From Mycobacterium kyogaense (GTDB lineage Bacteria > Actinomycetota > Actinomycetes > Mycobacteriales > Mycobacteriaceae), in NCBI RefSeq assembly GCF_003254575.1, contig NZ_QJUA01000016.1:45454-109453 (forward strand): a stretch of 64,000 nucleotides of DNA, given 5' to 3'. The notes beneath the pieces were generated by a model. It worked only from the letters and a program-made list of their open reading frames with translations. It searched no databases and was not told the origin of the DNA. Of this stretch, positions 27,638 to 37,493 are shown one piece after another. Position numbers and translations under genes: made by a program. How positions within the stretch are numbered: position 1 is the stretch's first letter; every line of letters begins with the position of its first letter.

Positions 27638-28996
27638 GTGCAGCGACGGATCATGGGCATCGAGACCGAATTCGGCGTGACCTGCACGTTTCACGGGCAT
27701 CGCCGGCTGAGTCCGGACGAGGTCGCCCGCTACCTGTTCCGGCGGGTGGTGTCGTGGGGCCGCAGCAGCAACGTCTTCCTCCGCAACGGCGCGCGCCTGT
27801 ACCTGGACGTCGGCAGCCACCCCGAATACGCGACGGCCGAATGTGACAACCTCACCCAGCTGGTCACCCACGACCGCGCCGGCGAACGCGTGCTCGAAGA
27901 CCTGCTGATCGACGCCGAACAGCGCCTGGCCGACGAGGGCATCGGCGGCGACATCTACCTGTTCAAGAACAACACCGACTCCGCGGGCAACTCCTACGGC
28001 TGCCACGAGAACTACCTGATCGTGCGGGCCGGCGAGTTCTCCCGGATCTCCGACGTGCTGCTGCCGTTCCTGGTGACCCGCCAGCTGATCTGTGGGGCCG
28101 GCAAGGTCCTGCAGACCCCCAAGGCGGCGACGTTCTGCCTGTCGCAGCGCGCCGAGCACATCTGGGAGGGCGTCTCGAGCGCCACCACCCGCTCGCGCCC
28201 CATCATCAACACCCGCGACGAGCCGCACGCCGACGCAGAGAAGTACCGGCGCCTGCACGTCATCGTCGGCGACTCCAACATGTGCGAAGCCACCACGATG
28301 CTCAAGGTCGGCTCGGCATCGTTGGTGCTGGAGATGATCGAAGCCGGCGTGGCATTCCGGGACTTCTCCCTCGACAACCCCATCCGGGCGATCCGCGAGG
28401 TCAGCCATGACCTGACCGGCCGTCGTCCGGTGCGGCTGGCCGGCGGCAGGCAGGCCAGCGCGCTCGACATCCAGCGCGAGTACTTCGCGCGCGCCGTAGA
28501 GTACCTGCAGACCCGCGAACCCAACACCCAGATCGAGCAGGTCGTCGACCTGTGGGGCCGCCAGCTCGACGCGGTCGAGAGCCAGGACTTCGCGAAAGTC
28601 GACACCGAGATCGACTGGGTGATCAAGCGCAAGCTGTTCCAGCGCTACCAGGATCGCTACAACATGGATCTCTCCGACGCCAAGATCAGCCAGCTCGACC
28701 TCGCCTACCACGACATCAAGCGGGGCCGCGGGGTGTTCGATCTGCTGCAGCGCAAGGGCCTGGCCACCCGCATCACCACCGACGAGGAGATCGAGGCGGC
28801 GGTCAACACCCCGCCGCAGACCACCCGGGCCAAGCTCCGCGGCGAGTTCATCAGCGCCGCACAGGAAGCCGGCCGCGACTTCACCGTCGACTGGGTGCAC
28901 CTCAAGCTCAACGATCAGGCGCAGCGCACGGTGCTGTGCAAGGACCCGTTCCGGTCGGTGGACGAGAGGGTCAAGAGGCTCATCGCTTCTATGTGA
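27638..28996 (+). CDS. pafA: PafA, Pup-protein ligase
   Basis: 452 residues, the usual length. Glutamine-synthetase/gamma-glutamyl-cysteine-ligase fold. [13 protein letters not shown] carries the ATP/Mg-binding Glu (E9) and D57 ([13 protein letters not shown]) is the catalytic base. It phosphorylates the C-terminal Glu of Pup and joins it to a substrate lysine. GTG 27638 agrees with the conserved N-terminus and with the TAGTCT hexamer 7 bases upstream; the frame is open far upstream but has no family similarity there. It converges on a methyltransferase gene with an 8-base overlap. Confidence 0.97.
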   Translation: MQRRIMGIETEFGVTCTFHGHRRLSPDEVARYLFRRVVSWGRSSNVFLRNGARLYLDVGSHPEYATAECDNLTQLVTHDRAGERVLEDLLIDAEQRLADEGIGGDIYLFKNNTDSAGNSYGCHENYLIVRAGEFSRISDVLLPFLVTRQLICGAGKVLQTPKAATFCLSQRAEHIWEGVSSATTRSRPIINTRDEPHADAEKYRRLHVIVGDSNMCEATTMLKVGSASLVLEMIEAGVAFRDFSLDNPIRAIREVSHDLTGRRPVRLAGGRQASALDIQREYFARAVEYLQTREPNTQIEQVVDLWGRQLDAVESQDFAKVDTEIDWVIKRKLFQRYQDRYNMDLSDAKISQLDLAYHDIKRGRGVFDLLQRKGLATRITTDEEIEAAVNTPPQTTRAKLRGEFISAAQEAGRDFTVDWVHLKLNDQAQRTVLCKDPFRSVDERVKRLIASM

Positions 28997-29576
28997 GTTG
29001 GTGCACCGACACGGCGTAGTCGCCGTTGTCGAACGGCGCCTGCTCCCAGGTCGCCCAGCGGTGCACCAGCCTCAGACCCGCTGAGGTCGCGATGTCGTCG
29101 TAGCGCTGCAGCGTCAGCCGGCCGGCGAGCAGCTGGAAGCCGGCCACGAGCAATCCGCCGGGCGTGAGCCGGTCCGCGAGCTGCGCGACGACCGTGGATT
29201 CGGTGCCCTGGTCGAGGAAGATCATCACGTTGCCCGCCAGCACCACCATGTCGAACTCGTCGGGAACCGCCGTGGCGGTGTCGACGAGATCGGCCTGGAC
29301 CCACCGCAGTTCGGGGGCCTTGTCTCGGGCGACGGTCAGCATCGCGGGATCGGCGTCGACACCGACCACGGAGAAGCCGCGGCCCGCCAATTCGATCGCG
29401 ACGCGCCCGGTACCGCAGCCGGCGTCGAGCGCCCGGGTGCCACCTGAGGCGCGCAGCAGCGATTCGATGAGGTCGGCCTCGCCGTGCACACTGCGACCAG
29501 CTGCCTCGAGCTGCGCCCATCGCGCGTCGTAGTCGGCGCCGCGGGGCCGGTCGGAGGACTGCCAGCGGCTGCTCAT
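28989..29576 (-). CDS. Class I SAM-dependent methyltransferase
   Basis: 195 residues. SAM motif [19 protein letters not shown] (about 50-68), acidic motif [11 protein letters not shown], and post-motif [14 protein letters not shown]. Substrate unknown. It lies between pafA and pafB, convergent with pafA (8-base overlap) and divergent from pafB, a place that is empty in M. tuberculosis as I recall. It may therefore be a fast-grower addition, with no direct evidence for a link to pupylation. Confidence 0.85.
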   Translation of the reverse strand: MSSRWQSSDRPRGADYDARWAQLEAAGRSVHGEADLIESLLRASGGTRALDAGCGTGRVAIELAGRGFSVVGVDADPAMLTVARDKAPELRWVQADLVDTATAVPDEFDMVVLAGNVMIFLDQGTESTVVAQLADRLTPGGLLVAGFQLLAGRLTLQRYDDIATSAGLRLVHRWATWEQAPFDNGDYAVSVHQLT

Positions 29577-29634
29577 CGGCCCATGCTGTCATGGCGCGCC
29601 GCGACAGCCGTCCGAGCCCACCGCCGATTCGTCC

Positions 29635-29640
29635 TAAGCT
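29635..29640 (+). promoter_or_regulatory. -10 element of pafB, leaderless pattern
   Basis: TAAGCT is followed by 7 bases and GTG at 29648. No RecA-NDp type TTGTCRGTG motif is seen at the expected distance, so pafB does not appear to be driven by the PafBC-dependent promoter class. Confidence 0.5.
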
Positions 29641-29647
29641 CTACGCC

Positions 29648-30649
29648 GTGGGGATCTCGAAAGTCGAACGGTTGATGAACCTCGTCATCGCGCTGCTCTC
29701 GACGCGCACGTTCATCACCGCCGACCGGATCCGCGACACCGTCTACGGCTACTCCGACGGATCCAGCGACGAGGCGTTCTCCCGGATGTTCGAGCGCGAC
29801 AAGAACGAACTCCGCGACCTCGGCATCCCGCTGGAGACGGGCCGGGTGTCGTCCACTGACCCCACGGAGGGCTACCGGATCAACCGCGAGGCGTATGCGC
29901 TGCCCGCCGTCGAGTTGACCGCCGACGAGGCCGCTGCCGTCGCGGTGGCCACCCAGCTGTGGGAGTCACCCGAACTGATCACCGCCACGCAGAGCGCCCT
30001 GCTCAAACTGCGGGCCGCGGGAGTCGACGTCGACGCGCCCGACGGCGACGTGACGATCACGTCGACCGCGGCGCTGCCCGGGTTGCGCGGCTCCGAGGAC
30101 GTCCTCGGAATCCTGTTGTCCGCCATCGATTCCGGCCGCGCGGTGCAGTTCCCGCACCGGCCGTCGCGCAGCGAGCCGTACACGACCCGCACCGTCGAAC
30201 CGTGGGGTGTCGTCACCGACCGGGGCCGCTGGTATCTGGTCGGCCACGACCGCGACCGCGACGCCGTGCGGACGTTCCGGCTCTCCCGCATCGGCGCCGA
30301 GGTGACCCCGATCGGCGAGCCCGGCGCGGTCGCGCGCCCGCCCGAGGTCAACCTGCGCGAGATCGTCGCGCGGGTGGTGGGGGACTGGCCCGGTGCCGGG
30401 CAGGCCCGTGTCTGGGTCGCCGACGGACGGGCAACCGCGCTGCGCCGCCAGGCCACCGTGGTCGGCGCGAAGACGCTCGGCGGACGGCTGGGGCAGGAGA
30501 TCACCGTGGACGTCGGCATGTTCGACCGGCTCGCCCGCGAGATCGCCAGCTACGGCGCCGACGCCGTGGTGCTGGAGCCCGCGTCCCTGCGCGAGGACGT
30601 CATCGCACGTCTGCGGGCCCAGGCCGGCGTCCAGCAGGTGCAGGCATGA
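29648..30649 (+). CDS. pafB: PafB, WYL-domain transcription activator
   Basis: 333 residues from GTG 29648. N-terminal winged HTH (SKVERLMNLVIALLSTRTFITADRIR) and a WYL domain (about 130-310; the WYL core seen as RWYLVGHDRDRDAVRTFRLSR). With PafC it forms the SOS-independent DNA-damage activator. A longer start at ATG 29591 would add an unconserved N-terminus. The stop overlaps pafC (ATGA). Confidence 0.94.
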   Translation: MGISKVERLMNLVIALLSTRTFITADRIRDTVYGYSDGSSDEAFSRMFERDKNELRDLGIPLETGRVSSTDPTEGYRINREAYALPAVELTADEAAAVAVATQLWESPELITATQSALLKLRAAGVDVDAPDGDVTITSTAALPGLRGSEDVLGILLSAIDSGRAVQFPHRPSRSEPYTTRTVEPWGVVTDRGRWYLVGHDRDRDAVRTFRLSRIGAEVTPIGEPGAVARPPEVNLREIVARVVGDWPGAGQARVWVADGRATALRRQATVVGAKTLGGRLGQEITVDVGMFDRLAREIASYGADAVVLEPASLREDVIARLRAQAGVQQVQA

Positions 30650-31620
30650 CCGCGCTGAGCACCCGGCTGGTCCGGCTGCTGAACATGGTCCCGTACTTCC
30701 AGGCCAACCCGAGGATCACCTACGACGAGGCCGCCGCGGACCTGGGGGTCAGCGTCAAACAGCTGCGCGACGACCTCAACCAGCTGTGGATGTGCGGCCT
30801 GCCCGGCTACGGGCCCGGCGACCTGATCGACTTCGAGTTCTCCGGCGACACCATCGAGGTCACGTTCACCGCGGGTATCGACCATCCGCTGCGGCTCACC
30901 TCGCCCGAGGCCACCGGCATCCTGGTGGCCCTGCGCGCCCTGGTCGACGTGCCGGGCATGGTCGATCCCGAGGCGGCCCGCAGCGCGATCGCCAAGATCG
31001 AATCCGCGGCCGGCAGCGCTTCGGTGGAGGGCACCGCCGTCGACGAGCCGGCGCCGGTGGAGAGCGACGCGGCGGCGGCCGTGCGGACCGCGGTGCGCGG
31101 CGACCGGGCCCTGGCCATCGAGTACTACTCGGCCTCCCACGACATGCTCTCGGCCAGGGTGGTCGACCCGATCCGCGTGGTGCTGGTCGCCGACCACAGC
31201 TATCTCGAGGCGTGGTGCCGCACCGCCGAGGCGGTCCGGTTGTTCCGCTTCGACCGGATCGTCGACGCCCGGGTGCTCGACGAACCGTCGGCGCCCCCGC
31301 CGCCCGCCGTGCAAGCCGGCCCCGACACGTCGCTGTTCGACCCCGACACCGCAGACCCGTCGCTGCCCACCGCGACGCTGCGCGTGGACCGGTCGGCGTC
31401 GTGGATGTTCGACTACTACCCGCTGAGGGTGCTGCGCGAGTATCCCGACGGATCGTGCGACGCCGCGATGACCTACGCCTCCGACGACTGGATGGCCCGA
31501 TTCGTGCTCGGCTTCGGCTCCGCAGTGCGCGTTCTCGAGCCGCAGCCGCTCGCCGAACGGGTGCAGCGCGCGGCCGTGGCCGCGCTCGACGCCTATCGGG
31601 TGGGCACCGACGGCGGGTAG
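30646..31620 (+). CDS. pafC: PafC, WYL-domain transcription activator
   Basis: 324 residues, winged HTH (TRLVRLLNMVPYFQANPRITYDEAAADLGVS) and WYL domain (the core is SYLEAWCRTAEAVRLFRFDRI). Partner of PafB. Start ATG overlaps the pafB stop by four bases. The stop codon TAG also forms the first three bases of a TAGACT hexamer before tatA. Confidence 0.94.
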   Translation: MTALSTRLVRLLNMVPYFQANPRITYDEAAADLGVSVKQLRDDLNQLWMCGLPGYGPGDLIDFEFSGDTIEVTFTAGIDHPLRLTSPEATGILVALRALVDVPGMVDPEAARSAIAKIESAAGSASVEGTAVDEPAPVESDAAAAVRTAVRGDRALAIEYYSASHDMLSARVVDPIRVVLVADHSYLEAWCRTAEAVRLFRFDRIVDARVLDEPSAPPPPAVQAGPDTSLFDPDTADPSLPTATLRVDRSASWMFDYYPLRVLREYPDGSCDAAMTYASDDWMARFVLGFGSAVRVLEPQPLAERVQRAAVAALDAYRVGTDGG

Positions 31621-31623
31621 ACT
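31618..31623 (+). promoter_or_regulatory. -10 element of tatA overlapping the pafC stop codon
   Basis: TAGACT begins with the pafC stop codon TAG (31618-31620). Start of transcription near 31630 would leave GGAGG (31638-31642) as ribosome-binding site before TTG 31651. Confidence 0.4.
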
Positions 31624-31650
31624 CGACCGCAACGTCTGGAGGTAACCAAA

Positions 31651-31896
31651 TTGGGTGGTCTACAACCCTGGCACTGGATCATCGTCATCGCTGTGTTCGT
31701 GCTGCTCTTCGGTGCCAAGAAGCTGCCGGACGCGGCCCGCTCCCTGGGCAAGTCGATGCGCATCTTCAAGTCCGAGATCAAGGAGATGCAGGCCGACGGG
31801 AAGTCGGACCAGCCGACTCAGATCTCGTCGGAGCGGATCGACGCCGAGCGGCCCGTCGGGCACACCGAGCCGTCGTCGGACAAGCGCCCCGCCTGA
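31651..31896 (+). CDS. tatA: TatA, twin-arginine translocase pore subunit
   Basis: 81 residues. One N-terminal TM ([20 protein letters not shown]) followed by the amphipathic helix and FGxKKLPD hinge, then an acidic/basic tail. It starts with the rare TTG at 31651; GGAGG lies at 31638-31642 and the TTG fits the conserved MGGLQPWHW opening. Folded proteins are exported across the inner membrane together with TatC. A strong hairpin follows the stop before tatC. Confidence 0.95.
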   Translation: MGGLQPWHWIIVIAVFVLLFGAKKLPDAARSLGKSMRIFKSEIKEMQADGKSDQPTQISSERIDAERPVGHTEPSSDKRPA

Positions 31897-31906
31897 ATCG
31901 TCACCT

Positions 31907-31939
31907 CGGCACGACGCGGGCAGTGTCCGCGTCGTGCCG
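31907..31939 (+). terminator. 13-bp hairpin between tatA and tatC
   Basis: CGGCACGACGCGG pairs perfectly with CCGCGTCGTGCCG around a 7-base loop GCAGTGT. It starts 10 bases after the tatA stop. The stretch after it (TAATGCCTGTT) has only a few T, so it is a partial terminator or an RNA-processing barrier rather than a full stop, and could reduce tatC relative to tatA. Confidence 0.6.
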
Positions 31940-31971
31940 TAATGCCTGTTGACAGGTAGGCCATTTCGATA

Positions 31972-32919
31972 GTGCAGATTCCCGGACTCTTCAAGAAGCT
32001 CGATCCTCGCCGGCGCCGTTCCCGGGTCAATCCCGACGGCACGATGTCGTTGGTCGATCACCTCACCGAGCTACGCACACGTCTGCTCATCTCGGTCCTC
32101 GCCGTGCTGCTCACCACGATCCTGGGCTTCGTCTGGTACAGCCACGGCGCGTTCGGCCTGCCCAGCCTCGGAGATTGGTTGCGGGGCCCCTACTGTTCGC
32201 TGCCGGCGTCGGCACGCGCATCGATCGCGCCGGACGGAGAGTGCCGACTCCTCGCCACAGCGCCGTTCGACCAGTTCATGCTGCGGCTGAAGGTCGGCCT
32301 CACCGCGGGTCTGGTGATGGCCTGCCCGGTGTGGCTCTACCAGCTGTGGGCGTTCATCACCCCGGGCCTCTACAGCCGCGAACGCCGGTTCGCGATCGCC
32401 TTCGTCACGATGGGGGCGGCCCTGTTCATGACCGGCGCGGTGCTGGCCTACGTGGTGCTGTCCAAGGCGTTGGGGTTCCTGCTGACGGTCGGCAGCGACG
32501 TCCAGGTGACGGCTCTGTCGGGCGACCAGTACTTCGGCTTCTTGATCAACCTCCTTCTGGTGTTCGGGATCAGCTTCGAGTTCCCGCTGCTGATCGTCAT
32601 GCTCAATCTGGTCGGCGTGCTCACCTATGAGCGGCTGCAGGCATGGCGGCGCGGGCTGATCATGGGCCTGTTCGTGTTCGCGGCGTTCGCCACCCCCGGC
32701 TCGGACCCGTTCTCGATGCTCGCCCTGGCGCTGGCGCTCACGGTGCTGCTCGAGGTGGCGATCCAACTCGCCCGCGTCAACGACCGCCGGAAAGCGCGGC
32801 GCGCCCTCGACACCGTCGGTGACGACGAAGCCGCCCCGATCGGCGCGGCCGAGCCGGTGGAAGCGCCGTCACCGGTGCCCGCGCCATCGCGACTGTCGAT
32901 CGACGACGATGCAACCTGA
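31972..32919 (+). CDS. tatC: TatC, twin-arginine translocase receptor
   Basis: 315 residues with six TM segments. The N-terminus up to [14 protein letters not shown] is conserved with M. tuberculosis TatC, and the C-terminal tail (Ala/Pro-rich) matches as well. Binds the twin-arginine signal and recruits TatA. The start is GTG 31972, supported by homology; ATG at 32044 would drop conserved residues. Downstream helY overlaps the stop by 11 bases. Confidence 0.95.
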   Translation: MQIPGLFKKLDPRRRRSRVNPDGTMSLVDHLTELRTRLLISVLAVLLTTILGFVWYSHGAFGLPSLGDWLRGPYCSLPASARASIAPDGECRLLATAPFDQFMLRLKVGLTAGLVMACPVWLYQLWAFITPGLYSRERRFAIAFVTMGAALFMTGAVLAYVVLSKALGFLLTVGSDVQVTALSGDQYFGFLINLLLVFGISFEFPLLIVMLNLVGVLTYERLQAWRRGLIMGLFVFAAFATPGSDPFSMLALALALTVLLEVAIQLARVNDRRKARRALDTVGDDEAAPIGAAEPVEAPSPVPAPSRLSIDDDAT

Positions 32920-35659
32920 GGTGACCGCTGACTCGGTCGCGGCGTTCACCGAACTGATCCCGTTCGCGCTGGACGGGTTCCAGCGCCGTGCCTGTGACGC
33001 TCTGGCGCACGGCCACGGGGTCCTGGTGTGCGCGCCCACCGGCGCGGGGAAGACGGTTGTCGGCGAGTTCGCTGTCCACCTCGCCCTCGCAGCGGGCCGA
33101 AAGTGCTTCTACACCACGCCGATCAAGGCCCTGAGCAATCAGAAGCACAACGATCTGGTGCGCCGCTACGGCCCGGAGCGCATCGGTCTGCTCACCGGCG
33201 ACCAGAACATCAACGGCGACGCGGACGTGGTGGTGATGACCACCGAGGTGCTGCGCAACATGCTCTACGCGGATTCGCCCGCCCTGCAGGGACTCTCGCA
33301 CGTCGTGATGGACGAGGTGCACTTCCTGGCCGACCGGATGCGCGGCGCGGTGTGGGAGGAGGTGATCCTGCACCTGCCCGACGACGTGCGGCTGGTCAGC
33401 CTGTCGGCCACGGTGAGCAACGCCGAGGAGTTCGGCGGCTGGATTCAGACCGTGCGCGGCGACACCACCGTGGTCGTCGACGAGCACCGACCGGTCCCGC
33501 TGTGGCAGCACGTGATGGTCGGCAAGCGCCTGATGGATCTGTTCGACTACCGAGCCTCGGGTCCGCCGCGTGGTGGTCGGGACCTCCTGGTCGATCCGGA
33601 GTTGTTGCGCCACATCGCCCATCGCCGGGAAGCCGACCGCCTCACCGACTGGCAACCCCGGGGCCGCGGCGGTCGGGGCGGGCGGCCACCGATCTACCGC
33701 ACGCCCGGCCGAGCCGACGTGATCAGCGTGCTCGAGCAGCGCGATCTGCTGCCCGCGATCACGTTCATCTTCTCCCGGGCCGGCTGCGATGCCGCGGTCA
33801 AGCAGTGCCTGCGGTCGTCGCTCCGGCTGACGACCGACTCCGAACGGGCGCGCATCGCCGAGATCGTCGACCGCCGTACCGCCGATCTGAACGACTCGGA
33901 TCTGATCGTGCTCGACTTCCACGAGTGGCGCGAGGGGCTGCTGCGCGGCCTGGCCGCCCACCACGCCGGCATGCTGCCGGTGTTCCGCCACACCGTCGAG
34001 GAGCTGTTCACCGCGGGCCTGGTCAAGGCGGTGTTCGCCACCGAGACCTTGGCGCTGGGCATCAACATGCCGGCCCGCACCGTGGTCCTGGAGCGGTTGG
34101 TGAAATTCAACGGCGAGCAACATCTGCCGCTCACTCCCGGCGAATACACGCAGCTGACCGGTCGGGCCGGTCGGCGCGGCATCGACGTCGAAGGCCACGC
34201 GGTGGTGCTGTGGAACCCTGACATCGACCCGGCCGAGGTGGCCGGGCTGGCGTCGACGCGGACGTTCCCGCTGCGCAGCTCGTTCGCCCCGACCTACAAC
34301 ATGACCATCAATCTGGTGCACCAGATGGGTCCCGAGCAGGCCCATCAGCTGCTCGAGCGGTCGTTCGCGCAGTATCAGGCAGACCGGTCGGTGGTCGGGC
34401 TGGTGCGCGGCGTCGAACGGGCGGAGAAGCTGCTCGACCAGCTCGCCGCCGAGTTCGGCGGCCGAGAAGCACCGATCCTCGACTACGCGCGGCTGCGGGC
34501 ACAGATCGGTGAGCGGGAACGCGCCCAGTCGCGGGCATCCCGGTTGCAGCGCAGGCAAGCCGCCAACGACGCGCTCACCGCGCTGCGGCGCGGCGACATC
34601 ATCACGATCACCCACGGCAGGCGCGGCGGGCTGGCCGTCGTCCTCGAGCCGGCCCGTGACGACGACGACCCGCGCCCGCTGGTCCTGACCGAGACCCGCT
34701 GGGCGGGCCGGATCTCCTCGGCCGACTATTCGGGGGCGATCGGCCCGATGGGCCGCATGACGCTGCCCAAACGCGTGGAACACCGCAACCCGCGGGCGCG
34801 CCGCGATCTGGCCTCGGCGCTGACGTCGGCCGCGGCGGGTCTCGACGTCCCGTCGGCCCGCAGGCGCCGCAGCGGTCCCGCCGACGAACCCGACGTCGAC
34901 CCCGAGCTGGCCGCGCTGCGCGACCGGATGCGAGCCCACCGGGCCCATCAGCTTCCCGACCGGGAGGACAAGGCGCGCCTGGCCGAGCGCTACCTGAAGA
35001 TGGAACGCGAGAACGAGGCGTTGCGCCGCAAGATCGCGACCGCGACGAACTCGCTGGCGCACACGTTCGACCGGATCGTCGTGCTGCTCACCGAGCGCGG
35101 CTACGTCGCGGGGGACGGCGAGAGCCGTTCCGTCACCGCGGACGGTCGCCTGCTGGCCCGCATCTACAGCGAGGCGGATCTGCTGGTCGCCGAATGTCTG
35201 CGCACGGGTGTGTGGGACGACCTCGATGCGCCGGAACTCGCGGCGGCCCTGTCGTCGGTGCTCTACGAGTCGCGGCGGGACGGGCACGGACCGACCGACG
35301 GGTCCGGTGTGCCGACGGGCCGGCTGAGGCGCGCGCTGAACCGGACCCGCCGGCTGTGGACCGAGCTGCGGTCCGACGAGCAGCGGCACCGGCTGGCGCC
35401 CAGCCGCGAACCCGACGACGGTTTCGTCGCGGCGATCTACCGGTGGGCCAGCACGGGGGACCTCGCCTCCGCGCTGGCCGCCAGCGATCCCGGCACCGGG
35501 GTCACGATGCCGGCGGGCGATTTCGTGCGGTGGTGCCGCCAGGTGCTCGATCTCGCCGATCAGGTCCGCATCGCCGCGCCGTCGCAGGCTTTGCGAGCGA
35601 CCGCGAAACGCGCCATCAACGACGTTCGGCGCGGCGTCGTGGCCGTTGACGCCGGGTAG
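32909..35659 (+). CDS. helY: HelY, Ski2-like DEAD/DEAH-box helicase
   Basis: 916 residues. Helicase motifs: I APTGAGKT, Ia [41 protein letters not shown]-terminal domains after about 620 resemble Ski2/Mtr4-type RNA helicases. Function in mycobacteria is RNA-related and not fully defined. ATG 32909 overlaps tatC; GTG 32921, two bases after the tatC stop, is an equally possible start and matches the M. tuberculosis protein better. It is transcribed with tatC. Confidence 0.9.
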   Translation: MQPEVTADSVAAFTELIPFALDGFQRRACDALAHGHGVLVCAPTGAGKTVVGEFAVHLALAAGRKCFYTTPIKALSNQKHNDLVRRYGPERIGLLTGDQNINGDADVVVMTTEVLRNMLYADSPALQGLSHVVMDEVHFLADRMRGAVWEEVILHLPDDVRLVSLSATVSNAEEFGGWIQTVRGDTTVVVDEHRPVPLWQHVMVGKRLMDLFDYRASGPPRGGRDLLVDPELLRHIAHRREADRLTDWQPRGRGGRGGRPPIYRTPGRADVISVLEQRDLLPAITFIFSRAGCDAAVKQCLRSSLRLTTDSERARIAEIVDRRTADLNDSDLIVLDFHEWREGLLRGLAAHHAGMLPVFRHTVEELFTAGLVKAVFATETLALGINMPARTVVLERLVKFNGEQHLPLTPGEYTQLTGRAGRRGIDVEGHAVVLWNPDIDPAEVAGLASTRTFPLRSSFAPTYNMTINLVHQMGPEQAHQLLERSFAQYQADRSVVGLVRGVERAEKLLDQLAAEFGGREAPILDYARLRAQIGERERAQSRASRLQRRQAANDALTALRRGDIITITHGRRGGLAVVLEPARDDDDPRPLVLTETRWAGRISSADYSGAIGPMGRMTLPKRVEHRNPRARRDLASALTSAAAGLDVPSARRRRSGPADEPDVDPELAALRDRMRAHRAHQLPDREDKARLAERYLKMERENEALRRKIATATNSLAHTFDRIVVLLTERGYVAGDGESRSVTADGRLLARIYSEADLLVAECLRTGVWDDLDAPELAAALSSVLYESRRDGHGPTDGSGVPTGRLRRALNRTRRLWTELRSDEQRHRLAPSREPDDGFVAAIYRWASTGDLASALAASDPGTGVTMPAGDFVRWCRQVLDLADQVRIAAPSQALRATAKRAINDVRRGVVAVDAG

Positions 35660-35662
35660 TGT
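35657..35662 (+). promoter_or_regulatory. -10 element overlapping the helY stop codon
   Basis: TAGTGT starts with the helY stop codon TAG (35657-35659). The downstream gene begins at 35709 behind an AGGAGAG ribosome-binding site. Confidence 0.35.
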
Positions 35663-35708
35663 GTGGCCAGCTACACCACCAGACCGCCGCGCACGACCGA
35701 GGAGAGAA

Positions 35709-36488
35709 ATGAGCGGACCGCAGGGATCTGATCCGAACCAGCAGTGGCCGGGTCATCAGCCTGAGTCTGGCGCGGAGCAGCAGCCGTCGAGCGAGGCAGC
35801 CGCCAACCAGGGTTGGCAGCCGCCGTCCGGGTCGCAGCAGCCGCAGGCGCCGGACCAGCAGTCCTGGCAGCCGCCGGCCTACACGCCGCAGCAGTACCCG
35901 CAGTACCAGCAGCCCACGTACCCGCCGCAGCAGTACCCGCCGACGGAGCAGTACGGGACCAGTCCCACCGGATACCCGCCGCCGGGACAGTACGGCCAGC
36001 CCGGCGCCTACGGTCAGCAGCCGCAGTACGGGCAGCCCGGCGCCTACGGCCAGCAGCCGGGGCAGCCCGGTCAGTACGGACAACCGGGTCAACCCGGGCA
36101 GTACGGCCAGTACCCGAACTACCAGGCCCCGGGCGGCGAAGAAGGCTCCAAGAAGTCGATGGCCGTCGTCGGGACCATCGTCGGCCTGCTCGCCGCGATC
36201 ATCGTCGCGGTCGTGCTGGTCCTCGGATTCTGGAAGCCGGGCTTCTTCGTGACCACCAAGCTCGACGTCAACGCCGCGCAGACCGGTGTGCAGCAGATCC
36301 TGACCGATCAGACCAATGGATACGGCGCCAAGAACGTCAGCAACGTCAAGTGCAACAACGGCGTCAGCCCGACGGTGAAGAAGGGTGACACCTTCAACTG
36401 CGAGGTCAGCATCGACGGCACCAAGCGCCAGGTCACCGTCACCTTCCAGGACGACAAGGGCACCTACGAGGTGGGCCGGCCCAAGTAG
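35709..36488 (+). CDS. Gln/Pro/Gly/Tyr-rich membrane protein with DUF4333 domain (Rv2091c-like)
   Basis: 259 residues. Residues 1-145 are a low-complexity Q/P/G/Y-rich region with [16 protein letters not shown] repeats, then a TM (about 155-178, [21 protein letters not shown]) and a DUF4333 extracytoplasmic domain with two Cys (VKCNNG and FNCEVS) that could form a disulfide. The N-terminus would be cytosolic, the C-terminal domain outside. Position matches Rv2091c. AGGAGAG precedes ATG 35709; a longer frame is not supported. Confidence 0.82.
   Translation: MSGPQGSDPNQQWPGHQPESGAEQQPSSEAAANQGWQPPSGSQQPQAPDQQSWQPPAYTPQQYPQYQQPTYPPQQYPPTEQYGTSPTGYPPPGQYGQPGAYGQQPQYGQPGAYGQQPGQPGQYGQPGQPGQYGQYPNYQAPGGEEGSKKSMAVVGTIVGLLAAIIVAVVLVLGFWKPGFFVTTKLDVNAAQTGVQQILTDQTNGYGAKNVSNVKCNNGVSPTVKKGDTFNCEVSIDGTKRQVTVTFQDDKGTYEVGRPK
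35988..36059 (+). repeat. Two 36-bp tandem repeats in the low-complexity region
   Basis: Unit 1 at 35988-36023 and unit 2 at 36024-36059 agree at 34 of 36 bases, both coding [12 protein letters not shown]. The differences are synonymous (GGC/GGG and GGT/GGC, both Gly). They may change copy number between strains. Confidence 0.85.
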
Positions 36489-36496
36489 TCCGGCCC
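36473..36496. terminator. Bidirectional hairpin between convergent genes
   Basis: GGGCCGG (36473-36479) and CCGGCCC (36490-36496) pair with a 10-base loop that contains the stop codon of the DUF4333-type gene. It lies where two genes converge; there is no T-tract. Confidence 0.35.
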
Positions 36497-36510
36497 GTCA
36501 GCCCGGCTCG

Positions 36511-37464
36511 TCAGGGCAGGCCGTCGAGCGCCTTCTGCAGGCGGCCGATCGACGACGACACGCCGTAGCGTTCGGCGAGTTCGACGACTTTGCGCGGGTG
36601 CTCGGCGGCCAGCGGCAGCGTGTCGTCGGACCGGGAGAACGTGACCGGTGCGTCGGTGGCGACGCGCACCACGGGTTCGGCGGCGGCCAGGTACTCGGCG
36701 GCCGAACGCAGCTTGGTGCGCTGCGCCTTGGCCAGTTTCGACGCCGGATCCTCGATGGCACCACGCAGTTCCGCCAGCGATCCGTACTTCGTCAGCAGGG
36801 TCGAGGCGGTCTTCTCGCCGATGCCCGCCACCCCGGGCAGCCCGTCGGACGGGTCGCCGCGCAGCAGCGCGAGTTCGGCGTAGGCCGGGCCGGCGCGGTC
36901 GATCGGCACGCCGTAGTTCTCGGCCACCTCGGCGGGCCCGTACTTCGTGGCCTTGGCCAGGCCGCGGCCCAGGTAGAGGACCCGCACCGGGGTCGGCTCG
37001 TCGCGGACGACCTGCAGCAGGTCGCGGTCGCCGCTGACGACCACGACCGGATCGCGGGTCTCCCGACTGGCCAGGGTGCCCAGGACATCGTCGGCTTCGT
37101 GGTCGGGCGCGCCGGCGGTCGCGATGCCGAACGCGTCGAGGATCTCCATGATCATGTCGACCTGCGGGGTCAGCTCGTCGGGTACTTCTTCGATGTCGGG
37201 CTCGTCGCCGGGGTTTTCCTGCACCACCCGGTGGGCCTTGTACGACGGCACCAGGTCGACCCGCCATTGCGGGCGCCAGTCGTCGTCGCGGCACACCACC
37301 AGGCGGTGGGGCTGTTCGCGGGTGATCACGGTCGCGACGGCGTCGAGGAAGCCGCGCAGCGCGTTGACGGGACGGCCGTCGGGTGCGGTGATCGACGACG
37401 GCACACCGAAATACGAGCGGAACCACATGCTCGCGCCGTCGAGCAGCACCAGGGGAGCAGTCAC
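36511..37464 (-). CDS. 5'-3' exonuclease, polA-like N-terminal nuclease (Rv2090-like)
   Basis: 317 residues from GTG 37464. Metal-binding acidic motifs are seen in [11 protein letters not shown] and [10 protein letters not shown], and the helix-hairpin-helix in [15 protein letters not shown]. It is a stand-alone FEN-like nuclease for flap or RNA-primer removal, distinct from polA. The long frame upstream of 37464 lacks family similarity and runs through the inverted repeat. Divergent from the M24 peptidase gene. Confidence 0.9.
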   Translation of the reverse strand: MTAPLVLLDGASMWFRSYFGVPSSITAPDGRPVNALRGFLDAVATVITREQPHRLVVCRDDDWRPQWRVDLVPSYKAHRVVQENPGDEPDIEEVPDELTPQVDMIMEILDAFGIATAGAPDHEADDVLGTLASRETRDPVVVVSGDRDLLQVVRDEPTPVRVLYLGRGLAKATKYGPAEVAENYGVPIDRAGPAYAELALLRGDPSDGLPGVAGIGEKTASTLLTKYGSLAELRGAIEDPASKLAKAQRTKLRSAAEYLAAAEPVVRVATDAPVTFSRSDDTLPLAAEHPRKVVELAERYGVSSSIGRLQKALDGLP

Positions 37465-37493
37465 CCCGCCATCCTGCCAGGCCGGTTTCTCCG

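Noticed and set aside
31949..31977. Perfect TTGACA before tatC as a -35 element
   Set aside because: At 16-18 bases downstream there is no -10-like hexamer; that spacing falls on the start codon itself.
32777..35389. Open frame of 870 codons antisense to helY
   Set aside because: It is a composition shadow with no recognisable domain and with helY clearly real on the other strand.
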